Origin: an uncultured Paracoccaceae bacterium
Lineage (GTDB): Bacteria; Pseudomonadota; Alphaproteobacteria; Rhodobacterales; Rhodobacteraceae
Length of the DNA: 64,000 nucleotides
Direction of reading: 5' to 3'
Assembly: GCA_947489705.1 (NCBI GenBank)
Contig: CANLEQ010000001.1
Location: 186,001 to 250,000, forward strand
Numbering within the stretch: position 1 is the stretch's first letter; each line of letters opens with the position of its first letter. Position numbers and translations under genes: made by a program. The notes beneath the pieces are model-generated. The model made no database searches. It saw nothing but the letters and a program-made list of their open reading frames with translations, and was not told the origin of the DNA. Of this stretch, positions 43,202 through 52,400 are shown piece by piece.

Positions 43202-45216
43202 TGGAGATCGTCGATACCTTTCCGCACGAGATCATCGTCGAGGAGCACGTGCGCATCCCCGTGACTGACGGGCTGCACCTTTCGGCCAAGATCTGGCGCC
43301 CGAAGGACGGCAAGCCGGTGCCGGCGATCCTGGAATACATCCCCTATCGCAAGCGGTTCGGCACCAAGGTCCGCGATGCGCATACTCATCCGTTCCTCGC
43401 CGGCCACGGCTATGCCTGCGTGCGGCTCGACATCCGCGGCTCGGGCGAGAGCGAGGGCGTGCTGCTCGACGAATACCTGCAAAGCGAGCTCGACGACGGC
43501 GTGGCCGCCATCGAGTGGATCGCCGCGCAGGATTGGTGCGACGGCAATCTCGGCATGATGGGCATTTCCTGGGGCGGCTTCAACGGGTTGCAGATCGCGG
43601 CGTTGCAGCCCGAGGCGCTCAAGGCCATCGTCACGGTCAGTTCGACGGACGACCGCTATTCCGACGACATCCACCACATGGGCGGCACCCTTCTGGGCGA
43701 CAACCTGTCGTGGTCGGGGGTGATGTTCGCCTACAATGCCCTGCCGCCCGACCCGGCGCTGGTCGGCGATCGCTGGCGCGAGATGTGGCTGGAGCGGCTC
43801 GACCACGCGCGGCCCTGGATCGCAGACTGGCTCACCCATCAGCGGCGCGACGCCTATTGGCGGCACGGATCCATCTGCGAGGATTACGACGCGGTGAAGA
43901 TCCCCGTCTTCGCGGTCAGCGGCTGGACCGACGGCTATACCAACAGCGTGTTCCGCCTGATGGAGCATCTGAAGGGCCCGCGGAAGGGCCTGATCGGCCC
44001 CTGGGGCCACATCTATCCGCATTTTGGACGGCCCGGCCCCGCGATCGACTTTTTGGGCGAGATGCTGCGCTGGTGGGACCGCTGGCTCAAGGGGATCGAG
44101 ACCGGCGTCGAGGACGATCCGATGATCTGCGCCTGGATGCAGGAGAGCGTGGCCCCGAACACGGAATACGACGAACGCCCCGGCCGCTGGGTGGCCGAGC
44201 CCGTCTGGCCCTCGTCCCGGACCCGGGCGCATGAGCTGGTGCTCGGCCCGGGGCGCGATCTGGTCGAGCCCGGCGAGAATATCGCCCGTCGCGACATCGA
44301 CGTGCAATCCCCGGTGACATCCGGCCTCGCCTCGGGCAAGTGGTGCTCCTACGCCAACGCGCCCGATCTCGCCGGCGATCAGCGGATCGACGACGGCGGG
44401 GGCCTCGTCTTCCAGACCGAGCCGCTGGAGGAGGATCTTGAGCTTCTGGGCGCGCCGGAGGTCGAGCTCACGCTCTCGTCCGACCGTCCCGATGCGATTG
44501 TCGCGGTGCGGCTGTCGGACATGCGGCCCGATCACCAGGTCACGCGGCTGAGCTACGGGCTCCTGAACCTCACCCATCGCGACAGCCGCCAGCATCCCGA
44601 GAAGCTCGAGCCCGGCAAGAGCTATACCGTGCGCGTGCCGATGAACTACATCGCCGAACGCGTGCCGGCGGGGCATCGTTTGCGGCTGACCGTCTCGACC
44701 GTCTACTGGCCGCTCGCCTGGACGCCGCCCGAGCCCGTCAAGCTCACCATCAAGACGGGCGAGAGCCGCCTGATCCTGCCGCATCGCCCCGTCCCCCGGG
44801 ACGACCGCGCGCCGCAATTCGGCCCGCCGCGGCGCGCCCCGAGTCCGCCGTTGAGTTCGCTCGCCGCACCGGACCACCGCTGGCTGGTCAAGCACGACCT
44901 CGGCGCGCAGGTCTCCGAGCTCGAGGTGATCGACGATCGCGGCATCGTGCGGCACGACGATATCGGGCTGACCGTGGGCGCGCGGGCCGTGGAACGCTAC
45001 ACCGCGTCGCCCGGCGATTTCGCCTCGGCCGCGGGCGAGAGCGAATGGACCTACACCCTGTCGCGCGACGACTGGTCGATCCATGTCCGCACCCGGACCC
45101 GGTTGACCGCGGACCGCGAGACCTTCCACGTCTATGCCGAGCTCGACGCCTACGAGGGCGAGAAGAGGATCCGCTCGGAAACCTGGACGGAAACCATCCC
45201 GCGCGACCACGTCTGA
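43201..45216 (+). CDS. CocE/NonD family hydrolase (S15 peptidase-like)
   Basis: A 671-residue serine hydrolase of the X-Pro dipeptidyl-peptidase/cocaine-esterase type. The alpha/beta-hydrolase domain includes VRLDIRGSGESEG, the nucleophile elbow GISWGGFNG (Ser123), then VSGWTDGYTNSV (acid) and GPWGHIYPH (His). The C-terminal jelly-roll domain (about 350-580) is of X-Pro/CocE type. No signal peptide, so cytoplasmic. GGAGG precedes the ATG, which overlaps the ATP-grasp stop. It would cleave an ester or an acyl/peptide bond, perhaps in the product of its partner. Confidence 0.9.
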   Translation: MEIVDTFPHEIIVEEHVRIPVTDGLHLSAKIWRPKDGKPVPAILEYIPYRKRFGTKVRDAHTHPFLAGHGYACVRLDIRGSGESEGVLLDEYLQSELDDGVAAIEWIAAQDWCDGNLGMMGISWGGFNGLQIAALQPEALKAIVTVSSTDDRYSDDIHHMGGTLLGDNLSWSGVMFAYNALPPDPALVGDRWREMWLERLDHARPWIADWLTHQRRDAYWRHGSICEDYDAVKIPVFAVSGWTDGYTNSVFRLMEHLKGPRKGLIGPWGHIYPHFGRPGPAIDFLGEMLRWWDRWLKGIETGVEDDPMICAWMQESVAPNTEYDERPGRWVAEPVWPSSRTRAHELVLGPGRDLVEPGENIARRDIDVQSPVTSGLASGKWCSYANAPDLAGDQRIDDGGGLVFQTEPLEEDLELLGAPEVELTLSSDRPDAIVAVRLSDMRPDHQVTRLSYGLLNLTHRDSRQHPEKLEPGKSYTVRVPMNYIAERVPAGHRLRLTVSTVYWPLAWTPPEPVKLTIKTGESRLILPHRPVPRDDRAPQFGPPRRAPSPPLSSLAAPDHRWLVKHDLGAQVSELEVIDDRGIVRHDDIGLTVGARAVERYTASPGDFASAAGESEWTYTLSRDDWSIHVRTRTRLTADRETFHVYAELDAYEGEKRIRSETWTETIPRDHV

Positions 45217-45251
45217 CCCCCCCTCCGCTGACCGCCGACGGCCCGGGGGGG
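45217..45251 (+). terminator. C7/G7 stem after the CocE/NonD gene
   Basis: Seven C directly after the stop codon pair with seven G at 45245-45251 across a 21-base loop that can itself fold. No T run follows, so termination strength is uncertain. Confidence 0.4.
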
Positions 45252-45273
45252 ATCGGTTGCCCGTGGCCCGAAT

Positions 45274-45289
45274 GTTTCGCGCGCGAAAC
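45274..45289. repeat. Second copy of the 16-bp palindrome GTTTCGCGCGCGAAAC
   Basis: Identical to 11714-11729 in the phnD-phnC spacer. Here it follows the CocE/NonD gene and lies about 325 bases before lldP. The perfect symmetry and duplication suggest a protein-binding site, but the factor is unknown. Confidence 0.55.
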
Positions 45290-45613
45290 GTAAACAGCGG
45301 TTGACGGCGCGCCGGCCCATGGGATCAATTGGCGCAACCGACGCGTGCCTGCATCCCGGGCTGCAAACGGAACGGATGCAAGTGTCGGTCCTTCGGGGGA
45401 GGTTGAGATCATCGACGCTATCGTTATGCGCGCCGCGTCCCGCGGGGCGCCAATACCCTTGAAAGGGCGCCCGCGCCCCGGTGTGGGATGCAGCGCCGGA
45501 CCCTGCCGATCGGCCCGTGCCGTCGTCGAAGATCCCGGCCGGCGTTCCGGTGACGTCCCCGCCATCGCACCCGAAACGATCCAATCACACACAGCAAAAA
45601 GGTGGGCGCGCCC

Positions 45614-47392
45614 ATGATCTACGTTCTTCTGGCCGCCGTACCGATCCTGATCGTGTTCGTCCTTCTGGTGGTGATGCGGTTCTCCGCCAAGGTCGCGATG
45701 CTCGCGGCCTATGTGGCGACCGCCCTGACCGCCCTGACCGTCTGGGGGCAATCCTTCGGAACCGTGGCCGCGGCGACGATCAACGGCGTCGTCACCGCGC
45801 TGACGCTGCTCTTCATCATCTTCGGGGCGATCCTGGTGATGCAGACCGTGCAGGAAAGCGGCGCGATCCGGACGATCCGCCGGGGCTTCACGGATCTCTC
45901 GCCGGACCGGCGGATCCAGACGATCATCATCGCCTGGCTCTTCGGATGCATGATCGAGGGCGCGTCGGGCTTCGGTACGCCCGCGGCCGTCGCGGCGCCG
46001 CTGCTCGTCGCGATCGGGTTTCCCGCCATGGCGGCCGTTCTCGTGACGCTGATCATCCAGTCGGTGCCGGTGTCGTTCGGGGCAGTGGGCACGCCGATGC
46101 TGGTGGGCGTGCAGACGGGCCTGTCGAACAGCCCGCTGGTCCAGGAGGCGATCGCGCCCATGACGATGATCGACTACGTGGTCGACATCGCGGCCCATGT
46201 CGCGCTGGTCCATACCATCGTCGGCTTCGTCATCCCGCTGCTGATGGTGGGCATGCTGACCCGCTTTTTCGGGGCCAACAAGTCGGTCATGGAGGGCTTC
46301 AGGGTGTGGAAATTCGCGCTCTTCGCCGGGTTCGCCTTCACCCTGCCCTATCTCGCGGTCGGATGGTTCCTCGGCCCGGAATTCCCGTCCTTGCTGGGCG
46401 GTCTGATCGGGCTTTTGATCGTCGTGCCGGCCGCGAAACGCGGGTTCCTGCTGCCGAAGGACCGGTTCGACTTCCCCCCGCGCACGCAGGCGAACGAGCA
46501 TTGGTTCGGCACGCTGGCCCCCGAAGCGGACGAGGGCCGCGCCTCCGCCGAAGCGGGCGGGATCTCGCTCCTGCGGGCATGGTCTCCCTATATCGTGATC
46601 GCCGTTCTGCTCGTCGCCACGCGGATCATCGCGCCGGTCAAGGCGGCCCTGACATCGCCCCTGGCGACGATCGGCTTTTCCGACATCTTCGGATCGGGCA
46701 TCAATTCCAGCGCCCAGCTTCTCTATTCTCCCGGCGCGATCCTGATCCTGACCTCGGTGATCTCCATGTTCATCTACGGCATGCGGCCCGCGGCCTACGG
46801 ACGGGTCTGGGCCGCATCGGGGCGGACCATGGTCGCGGCGGCTCCGGCCCTGCTGCTCGCCGTGCCGATGGTGCAGGTGTTCCTCAATACCGGCCGCGGC
46901 CCGCTGGAATCCATGCCGCTGACGCTCGCTCAGGGCTTCTCCGGGCTGGCGGGTGAGACATGGCCGCTCTTCGCGCCGATCATCGGTGCGCTGGGCGCGT
47001 TCATCGCGGGCTCCAACACCGTGTCGAACATGATGTTCTCGCTCTTCCAGTTCTCGGCCGCGGAACAGATCGGGCTGGCCGCCGGCAGCGGGGCCATGAT
47101 GGTCGTCGTGCTGCAGGCGATCGGGGGTGCTGCGGGCAACATGATCTGCGTGCACAACGTGGTCGCCGCCTCGGCGGTGGTGGGCCTGACCGATCGCGAG
47201 GGCGAGGTCATCCGCATGACGCTGATCCCGATGGCCTATTACGTGGTGCAGGCGGGGCTGGTCGGGATGGCCTTCATCTACAGCGGAATCTGGGCCGTGG
47301 CGGCGGTGCTCTGGCTGATCCTCGTCATCTTCGCCATGAGCCGGAACACCGGCCGCAAGATCACGGCCGATCCCGCCCCGGCATCGCGGTGA
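45614..47392 (+). CDS. lldP: L-lactate permease (LctP family)
   Basis: A 592-residue polytopic transporter (about 14 helices). [29 protein letters not shown] and [18 protein letters not shown] are the conserved LctP/LldP segments. It imports lactate or glycolate with protons. A cytoplasmic loop lies at about 275-320. ATG 45614 is preferred, nine bases after AAAAGGTGG; a GTG at 45602 is possible. No lactate dehydrogenase adjoins, so substrate choice is by family only. Confidence 0.9.
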   Translation: MIYVLLAAVPILIVFVLLVVMRFSAKVAMLAAYVATALTALTVWGQSFGTVAAATINGVVTALTLLFIIFGAILVMQTVQESGAIRTIRRGFTDLSPDRRIQTIIIAWLFGCMIEGASGFGTPAAVAAPLLVAIGFPAMAAVLVTLIIQSVPVSFGAVGTPMLVGVQTGLSNSPLVQEAIAPMTMIDYVVDIAAHVALVHTIVGFVIPLLMVGMLTRFFGANKSVMEGFRVWKFALFAGFAFTLPYLAVGWFLGPEFPSLLGGLIGLLIVVPAAKRGFLLPKDRFDFPPRTQANEHWFGTLAPEADEGRASAEAGGISLLRAWSPYIVIAVLLVATRIIAPVKAALTSPLATIGFSDIFGSGINSSAQLLYSPGAILILTSVISMFIYGMRPAAYGRVWAASGRTMVAAAPALLLAVPMVQVFLNTGRGPLESMPLTLAQGFSGLAGETWPLFAPIIGALGAFIAGSNTVSNMMFSLFQFSAAEQIGLAAGSGAMMVVVLQAIGGAAGNMICVHNVVAASAVVGLTDREGEVIRMTLIPMAYYVVQAGLVGMAFIYSGIWAVAAVLWLILVIFAMSRNTGRKITADPAPASR

Positions 47393-47394
47393 CG

Positions 47395-47436
47395 GATCGG
47401 GCGATGGCGCGCCCGGTATCGCGCCGTCGCCCGATC
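47395..47436. terminator. Nested two-stem hairpin after lldP
   Basis: GATCGGGCGA (47395-47404) pairs with TCGCCCGATC (47427-47436), enclosing a second perfect stem GGCGCG/CGCGCC (47406-47411 with 47420-47425). It begins two bases after the lldP stop. No T run follows; a rho-independent role is not certain, but the structure is very stable. Confidence 0.6.
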
Positions 47437-47565
47437 GGCTGATCGCTCCGCAGGCGGACGAGGCTCGCAGGGCAAGGATCTTCACTCCGCCGCCGCTCGC
47501 GGCGAACGAACGTCCCTCGGGCCGCGTTGACCCGTCTCTGTTGTCGGACCCCCGGAGGACATTTG

Positions 47566-48915
47566 GTGCTGGATACGGTGATCGTCGGAGCAGGCTTCGC
47601 AGGCCTGTCGGCCGCAAGGGCGTTGATGTCGGAGGGCCGCGATTTCGTGATCCTCGAGGCGCGGGACCGGGTCGGAGGGCGCACCAAGCCGGGCACGCTC
47701 GGCGATCTGCGCATCGACCTCGGGGGCATGTGGATGGCGCCGATGCAGACCCGCCTCAAGCGTCTGGCCGCGCATTACCGCATCCGACCCTATCCCACAT
47801 ATCTCGAAGGCGACGCGATCTTTCGCATCGGCGCCCGCGAGAGAACCGGCCCGCGCGAGGATCTGAGCCGCCTGTTCGGGATCGGCGGCGGGCTCGCCTA
47901 TCTCTTCGCGCGCTGGAAGCTCGACCGGCTGATGCGGCCGCTCGATGTGGCGCAGCCCTGGGCCCATCCCGAGGCCCGGGCGCTCGACGCGACGACGGTG
48001 GAAACCTGGATCGCCCGCAACGTCCATCATCCGCTGCCGCGCGCGGCGTTCCGGACGGTCTGTACTACGCTGCTCTGCGCCGAGCCGTCGCAGGTCTCGC
48101 TGCTCTTCTTCCTGCATTACCTCAAGGCGGGCGGCGGGATCGACGTGCTCATCTCGTCGGATACGGGCGGCGCGCAGAACCTGCTCTTTCACGGCGGCAT
48201 CCACCAGATCAGCCGGCTCATGGCGGACGAGCTGGGGCAAAGACTCCATCTCGAGGCGCCCGTCACGCGGATCGCCTGGCGCGACGGCGCCGTGACCGTC
48301 ACGAGCGACAAGGGGACATTCACGGCCCGCAAGGCCATCATCGCGGTTCCGCCGACCCTTCTGCGGCGAATCGAGTTCACCCCCCGGCTGCCGAGCGCCA
48401 AATCCGTCCTGCACGACCGCGTCGCCATGGGCTCCTCGATCAAGTTCTGGCTGCTCTACGCGCGGCCCTTCTGGCGCGACAAGGGGCTGAACGGCACGAT
48501 CCTGCGCGACGACGTTCCGGCAAAACCGGTGATGGACGTCTCGCCGCCCGGTCAGGACAAGGGCGTTCTCGTCGGCTTCTTCGACGGCGCCTCGGCGGTC
48601 GACCACGCGGATCTCGCGAGCGCGGAGCGCCGGGACGTGGTGACGGCGATCCTCGCGGAGCATTTCGGCCCGGAGGCGCTGCACCCGATCGACTATGCGG
48701 ATCACGACTGGACCGGCGAGGAATGGTCGGGCGGGTGCTACGGCGCCTATGCGCCCCCCGGCCTCTTCGCCCGGCACGGCCGGGAATTGCGAACGGCGAT
48801 CGGCCCGCTGCACTGGGCCGGAACCGAGACGTCGTCGCACTGGACGGGATATATCGAGGGCGCCATCGGATCGGGCGAGCGCGCCGCGCAGGAGGTCACA
48901 CAGGACCTCGGCTAG
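47566..48915 (+). CDS. Flavin monoamine oxidase-like FAD-dependent oxidoreductase
   Basis: A 449-residue protein with the FAD-binding VIVGAGFAGLSAARAL at the very N-terminus, VGGRTKPG (the MAO-type GG-R-T motif) at about 40 and a C-terminal IGPLHWAGTETSSHWTGYIEGAIGSGERAA that holds the flavin and substrate cage. The substrate amine is unknown. I chose GTG 47566, seven bases after GGAGG; the frame extends further but without homology. Confidence 0.87.
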   Translation: MLDTVIVGAGFAGLSAARALMSEGRDFVILEARDRVGGRTKPGTLGDLRIDLGGMWMAPMQTRLKRLAAHYRIRPYPTYLEGDAIFRIGARERTGPREDLSRLFGIGGGLAYLFARWKLDRLMRPLDVAQPWAHPEARALDATTVETWIARNVHHPLPRAAFRTVCTTLLCAEPSQVSLLFFLHYLKAGGGIDVLISSDTGGAQNLLFHGGIHQISRLMADELGQRLHLEAPVTRIAWRDGAVTVTSDKGTFTARKAIIAVPPTLLRRIEFTPRLPSAKSVLHDRVAMGSSIKFWLLYARPFWRDKGLNGTILRDDVPAKPVMDVSPPGQDKGVLVGFFDGASAVDHADLASAERRDVVTAILAEHFGPEALHPIDYADHDWTGEEWSGGCYGAYAPPGLFARHGRELRTAIGPLHWAGTETSSHWTGYIEGAIGSGERAAQEVTQDLG

Positions 48916-49040
48916 CTTACCGGGACGCGCTGAACGAAAGCGCTGCTATTGGGTTCTATGGGGCCACTTTGCCGCGCGCGGTGGTGTCCCTTTGGGAAAC
49001 CGGATCGCTAGAGGCAGATCGGGGGGCGGTTCGGATCGGC

Positions 49041-49084
49041 GCCGCGTCGACCGGGCGAGCAGGCCGCGTCGACCGGGCGAGCAG
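49041..49084. repeat. Tandem duplication of a 22-base unit
   Basis: Two perfect head-to-tail copies of a 22-base unit starting GCCGCGTCGACCGGGCGAGC lie at 49041-49062 and 49063-49084, in the otherwise unremarkable spacer between the amine oxidase and DUF1328 genes (48916-49183). A recent slippage duplication is the simplest explanation. Confidence 0.85.
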
Positions 49085-49183
49085 GGAGCCGAATTTCGAA
49101 CATCAAACAGCCGCCGGCATTCGAGCAAGGGGGCAATCGGTAGAGTGGGACGCGGAAAGCAGGTTCCGGCCGCGTCACGTCGC

Positions 49184-49348
49184 TCAGCGCTCGTTTCTGA
49201 GGGTGATCGCGAACATGATCATCGCCAGAAGCAGGCATACGAAGAATGCCAGCTGGGCGAACCCCGCCAGCGCGCTGGCCAACCCTCCGAAGCCCAGCAA
49301 TCCGAAGGTCAGCGCAATCAAGAAAAACCCGAAAGCACAATATAACAT
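49184..49348 (-). CDS. DUF1328 (UPF0391) small membrane protein
   Basis: A 54-residue protein, two membrane helices, beginning MLYCAFGFFLIALTFGLLGF, then GGLASALAGFAQLAFFVCLL and ending TLRNER. This matches the UPF0391/DUF1328 family (YtjA-like). GGAG lies seven bases before the ATG. A good general-stress-type promoter (GGAAC-N17-GTT) lies 33-57 bases upstream. Function is unknown; relatives are often stress-induced. Confidence 0.88.
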   Translation of the reverse strand: MLYCAFGFFLIALTFGLLGFGGLASALAGFAQLAFFVCLLLAMIMFAITLRNER

Positions 49349-49380
49349 GTGGTCGCTCCGCTGTACGTCATTTCACATGC

Positions 49381-49405
49381 AACAGGCTTGCACGTGACCA
49401 GTTCC
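49381..49405 (-). promoter_or_regulatory. EcfG-like promoter for the DUF1328 gene
   Basis: On the minus strand GGAAC (49405-49401), 17 bases, then GTT (49383-49381) match the alphaproteobacterial general-stress sigma consensus GGAAC-N16/17-CGTT except for the base before GTT, which is T. The spacing to the gene (start 49348) is suitable. Confidence 0.55.
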
Positions 49406-49458
49406 ACCGGTGCCCGAATGAATCGTGCCGATGACGCGTTTGTAACAAAGGAGCGACA

Positions 49459-52400
49459 CTAATAGTCGCGTTCGTAGAAGATCCCGAGGCTGGTATCACC
49501 GCTGCTCGACGCGCCGCCGCGCACGGTCACCGAGTCGCTTAGATCAAGGTTGAGGTTGATCTCGGCCTCGCCGCCCGCCTCGACGGTCACGTCGGAATAA
49601 AGGTTTTCCGACAGGTACTTGCCCGCCCGCAGCCCGACATTCCCCTCTTCGTCCGTGGTCACGTCGAGATCGTCGAGCCCGGTCCGGGCGCGCAGATTCG
49701 CGATGATCCCGTCCCCGCCGCGCCCGGCCAGCGTCGCGACCGCGGAGGCGAGCTGCGCGGCCTGCAGCGGTGAGATATCGTCGATCGACCGCCCGAAAAG
49801 CAGCCGCGAGAGAACCTCGTCCTCGGGCAGTTCTGGGCTCGATTCGAACCGGATCTCCGGTGAGACGGCCGGACCTTCGACGACGATCCGGACGGTCACC
49901 TCGCCCGCATCGGTCTCGGCGACGAGCCTGATGAACGGGGTGAAATCGCCTTGCAGCGTCACAAGCCCCTCGGTCAGGACGATCCGCTGGCCCAGCAGAT
50001 CCAGCCGACCGCGAATGAGTTCGAACTGGCCCGCCGGGACGATGTTGGCGGTGGTCCCCCGAAGGGTCAGCGCACCGCCGAATTCCGCATCGAGCCCGCG
50101 GCCGCGGATGAAGATCTGGTTGGGCGCGCGGATCGTGAGGTCGAGCGGATAGGCGGTCCCGCCCCCGCCGCCGCTATCGGTGGACGTATCCTCTTCGATC
50201 AGCCCGGCACGCCGGCGCGTCGCACGCACATCGCCGGGCTCGCCCACATGTTCGAGCCCGTCGGGAATGGGCCCCGTCGCCCCGAGCCCGGTGGAGGGAA
50301 TGCGGATCTCGGTGGCGTCGAGCGTCAGCAGCCCGCCGATCGTCGCACCTCCGGCGAGCGGTCCGTCGACGCTGATCTCGCCATCGACCTCGGTCCGGTA
50401 GAGCCGCGGATCGGCCACGACCAGATCGTCGAGCTCGATTTGCAGGCCGGCATCGAGCCCAACGGTCAGGGCGATCGGCCCTTCCACGGAAATCCGGCCG
50501 CCTTCCTGGTTCCGCGCCGTCAGGCTCAGCCGGACGGTCTCTCCCGACAGATTCGCGGTGGCGTTGACGTTCTCGAGAACCAGCGGCAGCGACGGCTCCA
50601 CGAAGCGGCCCTCGGAGACGGTCACCTGGCCCGAGAGGGACGCGAGCGCCAGCGGCCCGTTCAGCGACAGGTCAAAATTCGCCAGACCCTCGATCGACCG
50701 GGGTTCGAGGAACGGATTGGCCAGCCGCAGCGGCGCGCTTCCGTCGATATCGAGATCGGCGGTAGCGAAACTGTCGGCGATCTGGCCCGAAATGTCGGCC
50801 TGCATTCCCTGCGGGCCCGCGAGATCGACGTCGAGCGTGAAGGCCGACCCCGCCTGGCCCGCCTCGCCGCTCAGGGTCACGGGACCGTCGATGCCGTCCA
50901 CGAAGGCGCCGAGATCGGCCAGCCGCGCGTCGAAGGTCAGATCGCTTTCGCCACCGAGGATGCTTCCCTGGGCGGATGCGTCGAGCCCCGTGGCGTCGAG
51001 CTCGAACGTCTCGACGCGGATCGGGGCGTCGGCACCCTCGCGGGACGCGGCGAGATCGAGCTGCGTGGTCCCGGTCAGGAGCTGGTCGACCTCGGCGATG
51101 CCCGTCGCGAGGGATTGTGCCGCCGCACTGCCGGTCACGTCGAACACGCTTCCGTCGATCCGGGCGCTGCCCCGGGCTTCGAGATCGATGGAGCCTGCGA
51201 TGGGCCGGTCGACAAGCGTCCTGAACCGCGAGAGTCCGCTGGCGGTCAACGTGATCCGGCCATCGACGAGCGGCGTCGCCTCGATATCCGAAATCTCGGC
51301 CGCCGCGTCGAGCGCGACACCCGCCCCCGACCCGTCGAGCGTGACCTGCCACGCCTCGCCGGTTTCCTCGGCGAAGAGCGTGATGTTGCCCGGTCCGGAC
51401 ATCTCCGGAACGATCTCTGCGAGGTCCGGAAAGCGGATATCGGCCTGGATCGCGTTCTCACCCGGTCCGTAGCGGCCGTTCGCCGCGACGGTGACCTGCG
51501 GGTTTTCGAGCCGCAGCGTGTCGACCGCGATCGTCTCGCCGTCCTTCTCGACATCGGCGGCGAGCTCGGTCACGCCGCTGAAGAGCCGGTCGAGCTCGGG
51601 CTGGCCCAGCGCAAGATCCCGCGTCGTTCCGTCGAGATCGAGCGCGGCCGTCGACAGGTCGAACCGCGCCTGTCCCTCGGCATCGAGATCGATGCTGCCG
51701 CCCAGATCGCGCCCCGCCAGTTCGGAGAAGTTCCCGAGATCCTCGACCCGGATCGACACGGTCCCGGCCCCGAGCGGCGCTTCGGCATCGAGATCGCTCA
51801 CCCGGCCGTCGGCCGTGACCTCCGCCCCCGCGCCGGAGCCGTCGAGATCGATGACCCACCCCTCGCCATCCTCGCTTGCGACGAGGGTCAGCGCGGCGGG
51901 CCCCTCCATCGAGGGCACGATTTCCGACAGGTCAGGGAGGCGGACCGCCAGATCGACATCGCTGTCCTCGGGGGCGATATCGGCCGTGCCCGTGACGGTG
52001 ATCTGCGGATTCCGGATGTCGAGCTCCGGCACGTCGATCCGGTCGCCATCCTTGTCGATCCGCGCGGCGAGCTCTGTGGTACCGCGCAGAAGGCGGTCGA
52101 TCTCGGCCTGTCCGATCGCGATGTCGCGCATCTGGCCGTCGATCTCCGCAGCGAGTGTCGAGGCGTCGAGACGCCCCTGCCCGCTCGCCGAGATGTCCAA
52201 TGATCCGCCGAGCTCGCGCCCGACGATGGGCGAGAAGAGCGACAGATCGGCGGCCGATACCTGCGCGCTCCCTTCGGCCAGCGGCGCATCGGCCTCGAGG
52301 TCCGACACGGTCACGTCGGCGTCGATATCGGCCTGCGCCCCGGCGGCCGTCAGGTCGATGTCCCATGCCGATCCGGGATTGACGGCATCGAGCGACAGGG

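Larger units (their letters stand above)
45217..45613. other. 397-base intergenic region before the lactate permease
   Basis: Besides the C7/G7 stem and the 16-base palindrome at 45274-45289, the spacer holds a sequence AATTGGCGCAACC near 45326 that only loosely resembles PdhR/LldR sites. I see no protein or RNA gene. The ribosome-binding site AAAAGGTGG for lldP is at 45596-45604. Confidence 0.45.

Noticed and set aside
43141-45210. Minus-strand frame nearly as long as the CocE/NonD gene
   Set aside because: The plus frame has a complete catalytic triad and coupled start; the minus frame has no recognisable motif.
45217-45613. Small plus-strand gene of about 90 codons upstream of lldP
   Set aside because: No ribosome-binding site or family resemblance, and its Arg/Ala/Gly-rich composition is that of non-coding GC-rich DNA.
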